The translations under genes and the position numbers were made by a program. A stretch of 64,000 bases of DNA from an uncultured Pontibacter sp. GTDB lineage: Bacteria > Bacteroidota > Bacteroidia > Cytophagales > Hymenobacteraceae. The stretch is from contig NZ_CANLZM010000004.1 in the NCBI RefSeq assembly GCF_947495565.1, positions 248,001 to 312,000 of the forward strand, written 5' to 3'. Positions 63,098 through 64,000 of this stretch are shown here, one piece after another. Position 1 is the first letter of the stretch; each line of letters begins with the position of its first letter. Below the pieces are notes generated by a model that ran no database searches, was not told the DNA's origin, and saw only the letters and a list, made by a program, of their open reading frames with translations.

Positions 63098-64000
63098 ACC
63101 GCCGCACACAGCCGTTGTTATACTTAACTGGAACGGCCTGCGACATTTACAAGAGTTTCTGCCATCAGTGGTAGCGAATAGCGGCAATGCAGAGATCATT
63201 GTGGCTGATAACGCTTCCACTGATGGCTCTATTCCTTTTCTGCAGGAGCACTTTCCACAGGTGCGCCTGATACAGCTGCCCGAAAACTTCGGCTTTTGCG
63301 AAGGGTATAATAAAGCGCTGCAGCAGGTGCAGGCCAAGTACTATGTTTTACTCAACTCTGATGTGGATGTGCCTCCGGGTTGGATAGAGCCTATAGTGCA
63401 GCTGATGGAGCAAGACCAAAGTATAGCCGTCTGCCAACCTAAAATTCTGGCGCAGCAGCACCCAGGTTTTTTTGAGTATGCTGGTGCGGGTGGCGGAATG
63501 TTGGATGTTTTGGCTTATCCCTATTGCCGTGGCCGCCTCTTCGAAACCTTGGAAGAAGATAAAGGGCAGTTTAACGATGTGCAGGAAGTTTTCTGGGCTA
63601 CCGGTGCCTGTATGTTTGTCCGAGCAGATGTATACCTAAAGTTAGGAGGCTTAGAACCAGCTTTTTTTGCCCATATGGAGGAAATTGACTTCTGCTGGCG
63701 GGCCAAAAATGCAGGCTATAGAGTGATGTATAACGGCCATAGCTGCGTGTATCATGTTGGAGGCGGCACTTTACATAAGTCTAACCCGCGCAAAACCTAT
63801 TTGAATTTCCGAAATGGTTTGGCGCTGCTGTACAAAAATGTTCCGGCAAAGGAGTTGGTCACTTCCATGTTGCTCCGTCTCCTTCTGGATTGGGTGGCAG
63901 CTCTCCGAATGTTTGTGGCAGGTCAGCACAAAGATGCAAAAGCTGTTTTAGATGCACACGCCGACTTGCTAAGGCACCACAAATACTGGCGCCGCCGCAG
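63087..64000 (+). CDS. Glycosyltransferase, GT2 family (cut by window end)
   Basis: A GT2 (rhamnosyltransferase-like) enzyme. I infer a TTG start at 63087, overlapping the ybaB stop: the frame reads DYKPPHTAVVILNWNGLRHL, with GT2 motifs IIVADNASTDGSIPFL, LNSDVDVPPGWIEP, EVFWATGACMFVRADVYLKLGGL and FAHMEEIDFCWRAKNAGYRV. No in-frame ATG occurs before the conserved start. At least 304 residues are present and the 3' end lies beyond the window. Separate from the polysaccharide locus; substrate unknown. Confidence 0.85.
   Translation, partial: MDYKPPHTAVVILNWNGLRHLQEFLPSVVANSGNAEIIVADNASTDGSIPFLQEHFPQVRLIQLPENFGFCEGYNKALQQVQAKYYVLLNSDVDVPPGWIEPIVQLMEQDQSIAVCQPKILAQQHPGFFEYAGAGGGMLDVLAYPYCRGRLFETLEEDKGQFNDVQEVFWATGACMFVRADVYLKLGGLEPAFFAHMEEIDFCWRAKNAGYRVMYNGHSCVYHVGGGTLHKSNPRKTYLNFRNGLALLYKNVPAKELVTSMLLRLLLDWVAALRMFVAGQHKDAKAVLDAHADLLRHHKYWRRR

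Overview
The window reads as a chromosomal segment of a Bacteroidota bacterium, most likely Cytophagales/Hymenobacteraceae (Pontibacter-like). The evidence is phylum-restricted families (DUF4290, DUF3098, TIGR02757, a type B C-terminal sorting domain of the type IX secretion system, an M56 peptidase with plug-like repeats, a six-S1-domain RpsA with a charged tail), promoter-like TAnnTTTG boxes with an upstream TTG, and little use of Shine-Dalgarno sites. The genus is an inference from the overall gene set. Most of the window is core genome and nearly every gene is intact. No rRNA, CRISPR array, prophage or insertion sequence was seen.

Layout: 0-3.3 kb, proline synthesis (proB, proC) and a TIGR02757 protein, all on the minus strand. 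3.5-6.1 kb, efp-accB-accC (translation elongation and acetyl-CoA carboxylase), ending in a perfect 36-bp hairpin that includes the accC stop codon. 6.3-8.1 kb, a BlaI/M56 regulator-sensor pair with two operator dyads. 8.2-10.7 kb, a cysteine-rich DUF3109 protein and an exported Sel1/ankyrin protein. 10.9-15.4 kb, a UvrD/PcrA helicase, DUF4290 and murA; this MurA has Asp in place of the fosfomycin-target Cys. 15.4-26.2 kb, small metabolic, repair and hypothetical genes, kdsA, and a cyanophycin synthetase. A tRNA-Cys lies at 26.5 kb.

26.8-28.9 kb encodes the most unusual protein of the window: a periplasmic-binding-protein domain fused to a complete pentameric ligand-gated ion channel. 29-35 kb holds rpsA, an HNH protein, an NlpC/P60 hydrolase, smpB, a hotdog-fold protein and tsaD. 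35-43.4 kb is a same-strand run on the plus strand: tamB-like, ftsX, DUF3098, uppP, truB, ribF (envelope assembly, division, undecaprenyl recycling, tRNA modification and flavin synthesis). 43.6-46.7 kb has a 3-oxoacid CoA-transferase pair and a GNAT-nitrilase fusion.

46.8-57.5 kb is an AT-richer surface polysaccharide locus: chain-length determinant, Wzx-type flippase, four glycosyltransferases, two Wzy/WaaL-like membrane proteins and a polyprenyl glycosylphosphotransferase. 57.5-64 kb returns to core-like composition with hisS, hutH, a secreted PKD/type B sorting-domain protein, ybaB and a glycosyltransferase cut by the window edge.

Across the whole window, coding and non-coding, the word AAGTAT(A/G) and its complement is strongly over-represented (about 27 copies of AAGTAT/ATACTT in the first 10 kb by eye, against about 5-6 expected). 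No listed feature explains this. Counts were made by eye, and family assignments come from motif recognition, not database searches.
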